DNA of 64,000 nucleotides from Pseudomonadota bacterium (GTDB lineage: Bacteria > Pseudomonadota > Alphaproteobacteria > Rhodospirillales > Magnetospirillaceae), in assembly GCA_021847015.1 (NCBI GenBank), contig JAJZVW010000003.1, forward strand, positions 108,099 to 172,098. The letters are read 5' to 3'. The position numbers and the translations under genes were made by a program. Positions 1 to 8,250 of the stretch are shown here, piece after piece. Within the stretch, counting starts at the first letter, position 1. Each line of letters opens with the position of its first letter. The notes under the pieces were generated by a model that was given only the letters and a program-made list of their open reading frames with translations, was not told the origin of the DNA and did no database searches.

Positions 1-894
1 TTCGCTGGCGATCATTTCCGCAAAGCCGACCACATCGTTGAGCGGCGTGCGGATATCACGGCTCATCCGGGCCATGAATTCCGTCTTGGCACGGTTGGCC
101 AGATCGGCCTCCTCCTTGGCCTCGGCCAATTTGGCGGCGGCGGCGCGTTCGGCCGTGATTTCGCGGATGAACACGGCGCAGCGGTGGTCGTTCGCGGCTG
201 CCCCGGCCACGGCCAGAAGGCGATTGGCGAACCACCGGGAGCCGTCGCCGTCTTCGAATTCGACGGTCCGCCCGCTCTGGAGCGCCTCGGCGAACGCGGC
301 CCGGCGGCGCCCCGCCAGAGCCGGCGGCAACAGCGAGAAAAAGTCGGCGCCGACCAGTTTCGCCGCTGGACGGCCGAAGTACTCGCTGGCATGGGCATTG
401 AGAGTAACCACCCGGCCGGCCGCGTCCAACAGCAGCGCCAGGTCGTGACTCGCATCCAGCAGGGCCTGCGCGGTTCGATGCGAAGCGTCCAAAGCGGTCT
501 GGGATTGCTGGCGCTCGACGGCGTGGCAGATGACGCGCGGCAGAAGCTCCAGCCCCGCCAAAGACTTGACGACGTAATCCTGGGCCCCCGCCCGTATCGC
601 GTCCTGGGCCACCTGTTCATCGTCCAGTCCGGTCAAGACCACCAGCGCGATCGCTGGCGCCGCCGTCCTCAGCCGGAACACCGCATCGAGACCGGCCGCA
701 TCGGGCAAGCCGAGATCGACGAGCAGGCAGTCGTATTCGGGGAACGGCGCACGCGCCAAAGCAGCGCGCAGCGTTTCGCAAAGTTCGGTCTGCCACGCCG
801 AGAACGATTCGGCGAGCTTCGTCCGGATCAACCTCTGGTCACCCGGATTGTCTTCGATGACCAGCAATTTTTTCGGCGGTACCGGAACAATCAT
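1..894 (-). CDS. Receiver-PAS-histidine kinase-like protein, C-terminus cut by window edge
   Basis: The reading frame begins at an ATG and stays open to the left edge, giving 298 residues. An N-terminal receiver domain (about residues 6-125) has the acidic pocket IEDN and the phosphoacceptor Asp60 in LLVDLGLP. A PAS domain follows (about 135-250), then a short coiled linker and the start of a HisKA dimerisation helix. The helix reads EFMARMSRDIRTPLN: the usual His of the H-box is Arg279 (codon CGT, one base from CAT). The ATPase domain, if present, lies outside the window. By family it would be a cytoplasmic two-component signalling protein. Without the His it cannot autophosphorylate normally, so it may be degenerate or act through its receiver. 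The domain calls are firm; the function is not. Confidence 0.85.
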   Translation of the reverse strand, partial: MIVPVPPKKLLVIEDNPGDQRLIRTKLAESFSAWQTELCETLRAALARAPFPEYDCLLVDLGLPDAAGLDAVFRLRTAAPAIALVVLTGLDDEQVAQDAIRAGAQDYVVKSLAGLELLPRVICHAVERQQSQTALDASHRTAQALLDASHDLALLLDAAGRVVTLNAHASEYFGRPAAKLVGADFFSLLPPALAGRRRAAFAEALQSGRTVEFEDGDGSRWFANRLLAVAGAAANDHRCAVFIREITAERAAAAKLAEAKEEADLANRAKTEFMARMSRDIRTPLNDVVGFAEMIASE

Positions 895-950
895 CTATGA
901 AAGATGCAACATCGGACACCGGAAGTAAACGCCGCCCGATACGGGCATCA

Positions 951-1140
951 GGGCTCCGAACTCAGACAACCGAATCCTTAATGTGCCCCTGAATGATGGT
1001 GTCACCCCGAGCGGAGCGAGGGATCTTTCGGGCACAAACGGCAGCCGCCAGCGGCTGAAAGATCTCTCGTCGCTGTCGCTCTGTCGGGATGACAGGGGGG
1101 ACGATGACATTGACCAATTCGAAACCTGAGTTCGGAGCCC
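951..1140. repeat. Dispersed palindromic repeat, copy R1
   Basis: This copy fills most of the 324-base gap between the kinase start and the next stop codon. It is bounded by a perfect 15-base inverted repeat, GGGCTCCGAACTCAG at 951-965 and its complement at 1126-1140. The core carries inverted segments of the type GTCATCCCGA / CGAGGGATCTTTC. The reverse complement matches the copy at 28439 closely over about 135 bases, and the core is shared with copies at 19258 and 52605. I see no coding potential. No clean target duplication is visible; GATACGG occurs near both sides but not at the exact borders. Confidence 0.8.
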
Positions 1141-1218
1141 CGGATACGGCGTCCGCCCGAATCCGGTTCCCCGAAATGCGTCCCTGCGCGGCCTTGCGGA
1201 AACGGTCGAAACCGAGCC

Positions 1219-2352
1219 TCAGGCAGCCCTCGGCTGGCGTGCCAGCCATTCCAGAATGGATGGCACCATGGCCTTACAGGTAAGGGTAAAGGACGCCAGC
1301 AATTTGTCCTTCTCCTGGGTCATGTGCAGCAGATTGTCGACCACCTTGCGCAGCATGTCGCGGGAGAACGAGGGGGCGCTGAGAACCATGGGAAGTTTCG
1401 GCCCCAGAGCAGCCCTCAACGCAGCAATGAGCACCTCGCTCTTGTCGATGTTGAGACGCTGCACCTCTTCGAGATTTTCACTGGCGATATAGCACAGCAC
1501 GTCGCCGAAAACCCTTGCCGTGGCCTTGTCCAGCGCGGCGACCACGTTGAAGAAGGCTTTGTCGCGGGCGAAAAAGGCCCACGCCTTGTCCCCCAAGAGC
1601 TTGCGGTAGAAATCGTACATCTCACGGTTCCAGACCGCGATGCCGCCGATCGCTTCCGGCCGGTCGGCCAGAATTTCGGGGAAGTCGGCACCCGTGGCCT
1701 CCTTCACCTTCCGCAGCAGAGCCGGCTCGAACCGGGCGACGGCGGCCACCGCGTCTTCAGTCGGCAAGGCCACCAGCGCCTCGCCGATCTCGATCAGATG
1801 CTGGTACGTCAGATGGCGGCGATAGGCGTCCAGCAGCGGCAATTGCCAGACGAACGCCACATTGCGGACGATTTCACGGATCTTGCGGTCCTCAACGGGG
1901 TCGTGGGCGGGCCGCTGGACCTCGACCTTGCGGGTCTTGCGGAAGAACAGGAAAGATTTCTTGGCGACGGGTTCCGTCACGGTCTCGACGGGACGGTCGA
2001 GTTCGCACACTTTCTTGGCGCAGGTGCGCACGAGAAGGTGCTGGATCTGATTGAGGCTGACCCCGCACACCAGCAGCGCGTCGTCGTCGCGCACCGGGCC
2101 GCTGCCGTCCTTGGAGCGGACGACATCGTCGGCCGCGTCCCGGTGGGCGGCGAACACCTGGATGAATTCCGTAAGAACGCGAGGGTTGGAGATGATGTCG
2201 AGATACGTCACCGAGCCGTCAAGAAACCCGGCGTGCTGAAATTTCGCCAGCACCTTTTTCAAGCCGTCGATGATGGCCTTCTTGGTATCTCCGTCGATAT
2301 CCACCGGGGGTGGAAGCATCGGTACCGCCATGACACCAGCCATCCTCAGCAT
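1219..2352 (-). CDS. Uncharacterised protein at the end of the chemotaxis operon
   Basis: I do not recognise this 377-aa soluble protein. It has no signal peptide or membrane segment. Visible features are a basic stretch FLFFRKTRKVEVQRP near residues 134-148 and a mainly helical, charged remainder. It lies 148 bases after cheR on the same strand, so it may be the last gene of the che operon, but the gap is long enough for its own promoter. The start is uncertain: ATGs at 2352, 2343 and 2331 are all possible and none has a well-spaced ribosome site. Its position suggests a link to chemotaxis or flagellar signalling. That is context only. Confidence 0.7.
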   Translation of the reverse strand: MLRMAGVMAVPMLPPPVDIDGDTKKAIIDGLKKVLAKFQHAGFLDGSVTYLDIISNPRVLTEFIQVFAAHRDAADDVVRSKDGSGPVRDDDALLVCGVSLNQIQHLLVRTCAKKVCELDRPVETVTEPVAKKSFLFFRKTRKVEVQRPAHDPVEDRKIREIVRNVAFVWQLPLLDAYRRHLTYQHLIEIGEALVALPTEDAVAAVARFEPALLRKVKEATGADFPEILADRPEAIGGIAVWNREMYDFYRKLLGDKAWAFFARDKAFFNVVAALDKATARVFGDVLCYIASENLEEVQRLNIDKSEVLIAALRAALGPKLPMVLSAPSFSRDMLRKVVDNLLHMTQEKDKLLASFTLTCKAMVPSILEWLARQPRAA

Positions 2353-2500
2353 GCGACTGCTCTAAGATGTACCTCCCCCTTGGCTCTATGGCAACCCGCG
2401 GAGAAAACGAGAGCATGGTTTTCACAAGAAGACCGGGCGGATTTCCCGCATGGGAGCAAACCCGGGCCTCGGCACGCCGGCATCCCTGCGAACGCCCCGG

Positions 2501-3364
2501 TCAGCGCCCGCCCGAAAACAATGAGGCGACGCCGGCGGCAGGAGCGCCATTGCCGCCGCGATTGACGGCATAGACGCCCCGCTGGTCGGGGACGGGGCGG
2601 AATCGGTCGGAAATACCAAGCACGGTTTCGGCACCGCCAAGGTAAAGAAGCCCATCGTCGGGCATATTGCGGCTGATGGCGTCGAGGACGCGGGCCTTCG
2701 TCGGCTGATCGAAATAAATCAACACATTGCGGCAGAACACGATATCGAACTGACCCAACGACTTGGGGTCGCCAAGGAGATTGAAATCCCGATATTGCAC
2801 CATCGCCCGAATGGAGGGGTCGATCTGCCACATCTCGTTGTTCTTTTTGAAATATTTCACGAGTAGCTGAATGGGAAGCCCACGCTGCACCTCGAACTGC
2901 GAGTAGAGACCGGCCTTGGCCTTCTCCAGCATCTCCGCGGAAATGTCGGTGCCGACGATCTCGATCTTCCAGCCGGCCAGACGGGCAGCCTCCTCCTTGA
3001 GGATCATCGCCAGCGAATAGGCTTCCTGGCCCGACGAGCAGGCCGCCGACCAGATGCGGAAGGATTTTTTCGCGGCACGAGCCTGGAGCATTTGCGGCAG
3101 TGCGGCCGTGCGGAACAACTCGAATGGCTTGATGTCCCGGAAGAAGAACGACTCGTTGGTCGTCATCGCCTCGGTGATCTCGCGCAGCAGATCCTCGCTG
3201 GCGGCGCGCAATGAGCCGAGGAGGTCATCGAGGCCCTTCATGCCGCGCCGACGCGCCACCGGAGTGAGCCGGCTCTCCAGCAGGTAGGACTTGTCGGCCG
3301 TGACGATCAGCCCGGAACGTTCCTTCAGGATCTTGGCGATGAGGTCGAAATCCTCGGCCCGCAT
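2501..3364 (-). CDS. cheR: Chemoreceptor glutamate methyltransferase CheR
   Basis: CheR transfers methyl groups from S-adenosylmethionine to glutamates of chemoreceptors, allowing adaptation. The 287-aa length is normal for the family. An N-terminal helical CheR domain (about 1-75) leads to a methyltransferase fold with SAM-binding motif WSAACSSGQEAYS and the downstream FCRNVLIYF segment typical of CheR. The start lies one base after the cheB stop, so the two are translationally coupled. No chemoreceptor gene lies in this window, so its substrates are encoded elsewhere. Confidence 0.96.
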   Translation of the reverse strand: MRAEDFDLIAKILKERSGLIVTADKSYLLESRLTPVARRRGMKGLDDLLGSLRAASEDLLREITEAMTTNESFFFRDIKPFELFRTAALPQMLQARAAKKSFRIWSAACSSGQEAYSLAMILKEEAARLAGWKIEIVGTDISAEMLEKAKAGLYSQFEVQRGLPIQLLVKYFKKNNEMWQIDPSIRAMVQYRDFNLLGDPKSLGQFDIVFCRNVLIYFDQPTKARVLDAISRNMPDDGLLYLGGAETVLGISDRFRPVPDQRGVYAVNRGGNGAPAAGVASLFSGGR

Positions 3365-3365
3365 G

Positions 3366-4505
3366 TCAGCGCCTCGCCGCAGTCTTCATGATCCACGGAG
3401 CGATCTCGGGCAGCGGAAGGATGGCCGAACAGATTCCGGCGGTGGCCACCGCTCCGGGCATGCCCCAGACCACGCTGGTGGCCTCGTCCTGGGCGATCAT
3501 CGCGCCGCCAGCGGCGATCACCGCCTGGCCGCCCTTAAGCCCGTCCGAGCCCATGCCGGTGAGGATGCAGGCCAGTACGCGCCGGCCGTAGGCGGCCGCC
3601 ACGCTGCGCAACATGGGATCGACCGCCGGCCGGCAAAAGTTCTCCGGCGGGTTCTTGTTGAGGCGCAGCACCTTGTCCGCACCCTTCGTCTCCACGACCA
3701 TATGGAAGTCGCCCGGGGCGATGTACACGCGCCCGCCCCGAATGACCTCCCCGTCCTGGGCCTCCCGCGCCTCCCAACCGGAAACGCGGGAGATGTGCTC
3801 GGCGAGGATGGTGGTGAAGGTCGACGGCATGTGCTGGGTGATGAGGATGGGCTGGCGCACCGTCCCGGCGCGCATGGTCCCCAGCACCGCGAACAGCGCC
3901 TGGGGCCCCCCGGTCGAACTGCCGATGGCGATGACGTCCGGGGGCTCGATCGCTTGGTTGCGCACGACCGGGGGCGGCGAAACAACGGCCGGGCGCGGCG
4001 GCATGATGGGACGGAGCGGCTGCGCGGGTGCGCCCGGGCGCACCGGCCGGCGGGGATTGCGGTGCCGCGCCATGCCAAGCGCCTTCACCTTTCCCAGCAG
4101 TTCGGTCTTGAAATCCATGCCGCCGGCCAAATCGCGCGTGCTGGTCGGCTTGGGAATATAATCGGAGGCGCCCATCTGAAGCGCCCGCATCGACACGTCG
4201 GCGCCCTTCAGAGTCAATGTCGATTGCATGATGACGCGCACGCCGGGATCGATCTGGAGCAGTTTCGGCAGCGCGGTCATGCCGTCCATGATCGGCATTT
4301 CGATGTCGAGGAGCACGACGTCGATGTCGTTGCGTTCCAGCGCCGAGACGGCCATCTGGCCATTGCCCACCGAGGCGGCGACGGCGATCGCCGGGTCTTC
4401 CTCGAGAATGCGCGTCACCAATCCGCGCACCACGGCGGAATCGTCGACCAACATCACACGGATGCGGTCGCTGGCAGTTCCGGGTATGGCGGGATCCAAA
4501 ACCAA
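3366..4505 (-). CDS. cheB: Chemotaxis response regulator and methylesterase CheB
   Basis: CheB removes methyl groups from chemoreceptors and often deamidates their glutamines. Phosphorylation by CheA activates it. The 379-aa protein has an N-terminal receiver domain with phosphoacceptor Asp67 in VVLLDIEMP, a proline-rich linker (about 140-185), and a C-terminal methylesterase domain. The catalytic residues are visible: Ser197 in GSSTGG, His in ITQHMPS and Asp in LTGMGSDG. It lies between cheY and cheR in the operon and opposes CheR in adaptation. All key residues are present. Confidence 0.96.
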   Translation of the reverse strand: MVLDPAIPGTASDRIRVMLVDDSAVVRGLVTRILEEDPAIAVAASVGNGQMAVSALERNDIDVVLLDIEMPIMDGMTALPKLLQIDPGVRVIMQSTLTLKGADVSMRALQMGASDYIPKPTSTRDLAGGMDFKTELLGKVKALGMARHRNPRRPVRPGAPAQPLRPIMPPRPAVVSPPPVVRNQAIEPPDVIAIGSSTGGPQALFAVLGTMRAGTVRQPILITQHMPSTFTTILAEHISRVSGWEAREAQDGEVIRGGRVYIAPGDFHMVVETKGADKVLRLNKNPPENFCRPAVDPMLRSVAAAYGRRVLACILTGMGSDGLKGGQAVIAAGGAMIAQDEATSVVWGMPGAVATAGICSAILPLPEIAPWIMKTAARR

Positions 4506-4533
4506 GGCATTCGCTCCGACGGAAAGGAAAGGG

Positions 4534-4899
4534 TCAGAGCAATCCGACCTGGGAAAACTTCGCCTGAAGGATCTCGCTGTCGAAGGGCTTCATGATGTAC
4601 TCGTTGGCCCCGGCAGTGATCGCCTCTTGAATGTGATCGATATCGTTCTCGGTGGTGCAGAACACCACGACGGGATGATCCCCGCCCGGCAGCTTGCGCA
4701 ACCCTCGAAGAAAGTCGATACCGTTCATGATGGGCATGTTCCAATCGAGAAGAACGGCATCCGGCATTTGCTTCCGGCACAGATCGAGCGCCTGTTGCCC
4801 GTCTTCAGCTTCCTGCGTACTGAAATTGAGCTCATGCAGGATCTTTCTGGCCACCATGCGGATGACCTTAGAGTCGTCGACGATCAGGCAAGACTTCAT
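4534..4899 (-). CDS. cheY: Chemotaxis response regulator CheY
   Basis: This single-domain receiver (121 aa) carries the phosphate signal from CheA to the flagellar switch. It has the acidic pair in LIVDDSKVIR, phosphoacceptor Asp52 in AVLLDWNMP, and the conserved Lys in IMKPFD. I chose the ATG at 4899 because a GGGAG ribosome site sits about ten bases upstream; an in-frame GTG at 4917 would add six residues. It lies between cheW and cheB. A single-domain regulator inside a cheAWYBR operon is best read as CheY, although Rhodospirillales carry several CheY paralogues. Confidence 0.92.
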   Translation of the reverse strand: MKSCLIVDDSKVIRMVARKILHELNFSTQEAEDGQQALDLCRKQMPDAVLLDWNMPIMNGIDFLRGLRKLPGGDHPVVVFCTTENDIDHIQEAITAGANEYIMKPFDSEILQAKFSQVGLL

Positions 4900-4974
4900 G
4901 GCCAAGCAAACTCCCACTTGGAGGCTGTGGGGCCGGAAGCCCAGACCTCGCCCCTCTGACCCGAAACCCTAATA

Positions 4975-5457
4975 CTATTCGCTCCGGGTAAAATCCAGAA
5001 GCTTGGCGACGTCCAACACCACCAGGAGTTTATCCTCAAGCCGATAAATGCCGAGTGAGAATTCGCGCCACTTCGGATCCAGGGTGGGCGGATTGCGTTC
5101 GAACTTGGCGGCCGGCAGGGACAACACCTCCCCCACCGAATCCACCATCAGGGAATAGAGTTCGCCCCCCATGTCGACCACGACGCTCATGCCTTTGTCG
5201 TCCGCCGGCCGGCTGCCGAGGTCGAGGCGCAGCCGGACGTCGATGGCGGTGACGATACGGCCGCGCAGATTGAGGCTGCCGGCCACCTCGCGGGGCGCCA
5301 GAGGGATGCGGGTGATCTTCTGCGGCCCCAGCACGTCCTGGACTGTCAGCACCGGGATGCCGAACAACTGGCCGTCGATCAGCATCGTGACGAAGTCCTG
5401 CGTCTCCGGCGCGGCCAGATCGGTACTCTGGCGCTTGGCTGGAACGATCTGGTTCAT
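4975..5457 (-). CDS. cheW: Chemotaxis coupling protein CheW
   Basis: CheW links chemoreceptors to CheA in the membrane-associated signalling array. The 160-aa protein is essentially one CheW domain, with the typical ITRIPLAPREVAGSLNLRG segment, a VDSVGEV motif and a C-terminal LVVLDVAKLL strand. Its ATG overlaps the cheA stop by four bases (ATGA), so translation is probably coupled. A good family match in length and motifs. Confidence 0.95.
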   Translation of the reverse strand: MNQIVPAKRQSTDLAAPETQDFVTMLIDGQLFGIPVLTVQDVLGPQKITRIPLAPREVAGSLNLRGRIVTAIDVRLRLDLGSRPADDKGMSVVVDMGGELYSLMVDSVGEVLSLPAAKFERNPPTLDPKWREFSLGIYRLEDKLLVVLDVAKLLDFTRSE

Positions 5458-8129
5458 GCGGCACCTTTGATGGCGGCGAGCGTCTGGGCGATGGTCATCA
5501 GCAGCGAGTCACGATCGAACTTGGCGACGTAGTCGTTGAAGCCGACTTGCCGGCCCCGTTCGAAATCCTTGTCGGTGGCGTGCGACGACAGCGCCACCAT
5601 CGGCGTGGCCTGCCAGCGCCCTTCCGAACGCACCGCCGCGGCGAATTCGAAGCCGTTCATGACCGGCATTTCGATGTCGCTGATGATCATGTCGAAGTCC
5701 TGGCCCTGCTCACGCAATGCCAGGGCTCGGTCCGGGGCTTCGACCGCGGTCACGTCGTAGCCCGCGACCGACAGCAGCGGCGTCAGCAGGTTGCGGAAGA
5801 ACGGGCTGTCGTCCACCAGAAGGATGCGGGGGCGGCCGGTTTCGTCGGCACCGAATTCCTTGGTCGAACCGAACCAGTCGCCGAAGGCCTGCGGCAGATA
5901 ATACCCGGCATCGACGATGGTGGTGGCCCGGCCGGCGATCACCGCCGTGCCGATGGCTCCCGGCATATCGGCGGACAATTCCACCTTGAGGCGGTCCTCG
6001 ACGATATCGACGATCTCGTCCACGACCAGCCCCATGGTGCGGTCGTGGTCCGAGAACACCAGAACCGGCTGCCGGCCTTCCTCGCGGAAGCTGTAGGAGC
6101 CGTCGATGGATACCAGCGGCATGAGATGGCCGCGGTACTGGACCATCGGCTTGCCGTGACTGTACTCGACGTCCTTGACCTCGACCTCCTCCAGGCGGGC
6201 CACCAGGGCCAGCGGCACCGCCTTGAGGTCGCTGCCGCCGGCGCGGAACACCAACAGCGAGGTCTTGGCATCGGAATGGCTTTCGCGCACGACCTGCGCC
6301 TCGGTGCTCTGCGAGCCGCCCATCAGCGCCGACTCGCCCGTGGCGGCGGCGATGCCGTTGGGATCGAGGATCATGATCACCGAGCCGTCGCCGAGGATGG
6401 TGTTGCCCGAGAACATCGAGATGTGCCGCAGGATCGGCGCCACCGGCTTGACCACGATTTCCTCGGTGTCGAACACCCGGTCGACGATGATCCCGAAGGT
6501 GTAGGTGCCGACCTGGGTGACGACGATGAACGTCTCCTGCCGCTCGGCTTCCTTGTCGTCGGTCAGGCGCAACAGCCGCTTCAGGCTGACCAGCGGCAGC
6601 AGGCGATCGCGCAGGCGCAGCACCGGCGCGTTGTTGATGGTCTCGATGCCGTGCTCGGAATTGTTGGTGACGCGCACCAGCTCCAGCACGCTGATCTGGG
6701 GAATGGCGAACCGTTCCCCGGCGCATTCGACGATCAGCGCCGAAACGATGGCCAGGGTCAGCGGTATCTTGATGACGAAGGTCGAGCCGCGGCCCGGCTG
6801 GGACTTCAGTTCGACGGTGCCGCCGATCCGCTCGATGTTGGTGCGGACCACGTCCATGCCGACGCCGCGCCCGGAAACGCTGGTGACCTTTTCGGCGGTC
6901 GAAAATCCCGCCCGGAAGATGAACTGATAGATCTGCTGGGGCGTCATGCCGTCCAGTTCGGCCTCGGAGGCAAGGCCGTTCTGCACCGCCTTCGCCTTGA
7001 TCCGGTCGATGTTCAGGCCGCGGCCGTCGTCGGAAATCTCGATGATGATGTGCCCGCCCTCGTGGTAGGCGTTCAGCACGACCTTGCCGATTTCCGGCTT
7101 ACCCACCCGCTTGCGCTCCTCGGGGCCCTCCAGGCCGTGATCGGCCGAATTGCGCACCATGTGGGTGAGCGGGTCCTTGATCAGCTCCAGAACCTGGCGG
7201 TCCAACTCGGTCTCGGCCCCCAGCATCTGGAGGTCGATCTTCTTGCTCATTTCGAGCGCGAGATCGCGGACGATTCGCGGAAGCTTGGCCCAGGCGTTGC
7301 CGATGGGCTGCATGCGGGTCTTCATCACCCCTTCCTGGAGGTCGGTGGTGATGTGGGACAGCCGTTGCAGGGGCGCCGTGAACTCGCTGTCGTCGCGCCC
7401 CCGCACCATCTGGAGCAGCTGGTTGCGGGTCAGCACCAGTTCGGACACCAGCGTCATCAGCCCTTCGAGAAGCTCGACGTTGACGCGGATGGTCTGCGCC
7501 GCCACCGACGATTCCTTGGGATGGTCGGCCGCGGCCGCCGGCGCCGATTCGCGCACGGCCGGCGGCTGCGCAGGCGCGGCCGGAACGCTGGGCGCCACCG
7601 CGGCCGGTTCCGGTTCGGGCTCCGCTTCCGGCTCAGGGGCCGGTTCGGGTTTGGCCTCGGGCGTGGCCTTGGATTCGAAAAGGGCGTCCAGATCGATCTC
7701 GGCCACCGGTTTCTTGGCTGGGCCCGCCTTGCCCTGGGCGCCGGCCGCCCCGCCCCGCCCTTCGGCCATGGCGTCGAGGCGCTCGATCAAATCGCCGTCG
7801 CTGCCCTCGGGCTCGCATTCGTTCTGTTCCAGGTGGGTCAGGATCGACTTGATGCGGTCGATCGCCGCCAGAATCAACGTCACCGCATCCGGCGTCACTT
7901 CGAGTTCGCCGTCGCGGAACTTGCCCAACACGTTCTCCGAGGCGTGGGCGACGTGTTCGAGGCGCGGCAGACCCAGGAAGCCGCAGGTTCCCTTGATGGT
8001 GTGGACCAGACGGAAAATGTTCTGGAGTATCGAGGGCTCGGGATTCTGCTCAAGCTTGACCAGTTCAAGGTCCAGAACCGACAGGCTCTCCGACGTCTCG
8101 GTCAGAAACTCGCTGAGAAGATCATCCAT
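5454..8129 (-). CDS. cheA: Hybrid chemotaxis histidine kinase CheA with second CheW-like domain and receiver
   Basis: CheA phosphorylates CheY and CheB in response to receptor state. Domains in order: an HPt domain with phosphorylated His43 in LVHTIKG; an acidic, Ala/Pro-rich linker with Glu-Pro repeats (about 150-205); a dimerisation helix pair; an HSP90-type ATPase with N box MVRNSADHGLEG, DDGRGL and GRGVGMDVV; a CheW-like domain; a second CheW-like segment; and a C-terminal receiver with ILLVDDSPFFRN and the acceptor Asp in IISDIEMP. At 891 residues it is longer than a standard CheA (about 650) because of the extra CheW-like and receiver parts. I chose the ATG at 8129, preceded by TGGAG, over an upstream in-frame start that would add 12 residues. 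It is the first gene of the che operon. Confidence 0.95.
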   Translation of the reverse strand: MDDLLSEFLTETSESLSVLDLELVKLEQNPEPSILQNIFRLVHTIKGTCGFLGLPRLEHVAHASENVLGKFRDGELEVTPDAVTLILAAIDRIKSILTHLEQNECEPEGSDGDLIERLDAMAEGRGGAAGAQGKAGPAKKPVAEIDLDALFESKATPEAKPEPAPEPEAEPEPEPAAVAPSVPAAPAQPPAVRESAPAAAADHPKESSVAAQTIRVNVELLEGLMTLVSELVLTRNQLLQMVRGRDDSEFTAPLQRLSHITTDLQEGVMKTRMQPIGNAWAKLPRIVRDLALEMSKKIDLQMLGAETELDRQVLELIKDPLTHMVRNSADHGLEGPEERKRVGKPEIGKVVLNAYHEGGHIIIEISDDGRGLNIDRIKAKAVQNGLASEAELDGMTPQQIYQFIFRAGFSTAEKVTSVSGRGVGMDVVRTNIERIGGTVELKSQPGRGSTFVIKIPLTLAIVSALIVECAGERFAIPQISVLELVRVTNNSEHGIETINNAPVLRLRDRLLPLVSLKRLLRLTDDKEAERQETFIVVTQVGTYTFGIIVDRVFDTEEIVVKPVAPILRHISMFSGNTILGDGSVIMILDPNGIAAATGESALMGGSQSTEAQVVRESHSDAKTSLLVFRAGGSDLKAVPLALVARLEEVEVKDVEYSHGKPMVQYRGHLMPLVSIDGSYSFREEGRQPVLVFSDHDRTMGLVVDEIVDIVEDRLKVELSADMPGAIGTAVIAGRATTIVDAGYYLPQAFGDWFGSTKEFGADETGRPRILLVDDSPFFRNLLTPLLSVAGYDVTAVEAPDRALALREQGQDFDMIISDIEMPVMNGFEFAAAVRSEGRWQATPMVALSSHATDKDFERGRQVGFNDYVAKFDRDSLLMTIAQTLAAIKGAA

Positions 8130-8159
8130 GGTCGGCTCCAGTTTTCCGCCTGACACCGG

Positions 8160-8206
8160 GGGCAAGTCGCGAGCACGGGTTTGTCGCGGTTGTTGAAAAC
8201 TTGCCC
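8160..8206. promoter_or_regulatory. Inverted repeat in the cheA leader
   Basis: GGGCAAGT at 8160-8167 is repeated inverted as ACTTGCCC at 8199-8206, with 31 bases between. It begins about 30 bases upstream of the cheA start codon. It could be a leader hairpin or an operator half-site pair. No evidence in the window distinguishes these. Confidence 0.4.
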
Positions 8207-8250
8207 GACCATCATTGTCATATCACGCCCGAAAAATCTTTAGAAGCTAC

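Noticed and set aside
942..1148. Target duplication around repeat R1
   Set aside because: GATACGG occurs near both borders but at different distances from the inverted ends, so it is not a clean duplication.
5547..8153. Long open frame of 868 codons on the strand opposite cheA
   Set aside because: It mirrors the codon-position bias of cheA in high-GC DNA, has no recognisable domains, and is rich in His, Arg and Gly as expected for an antisense shadow.
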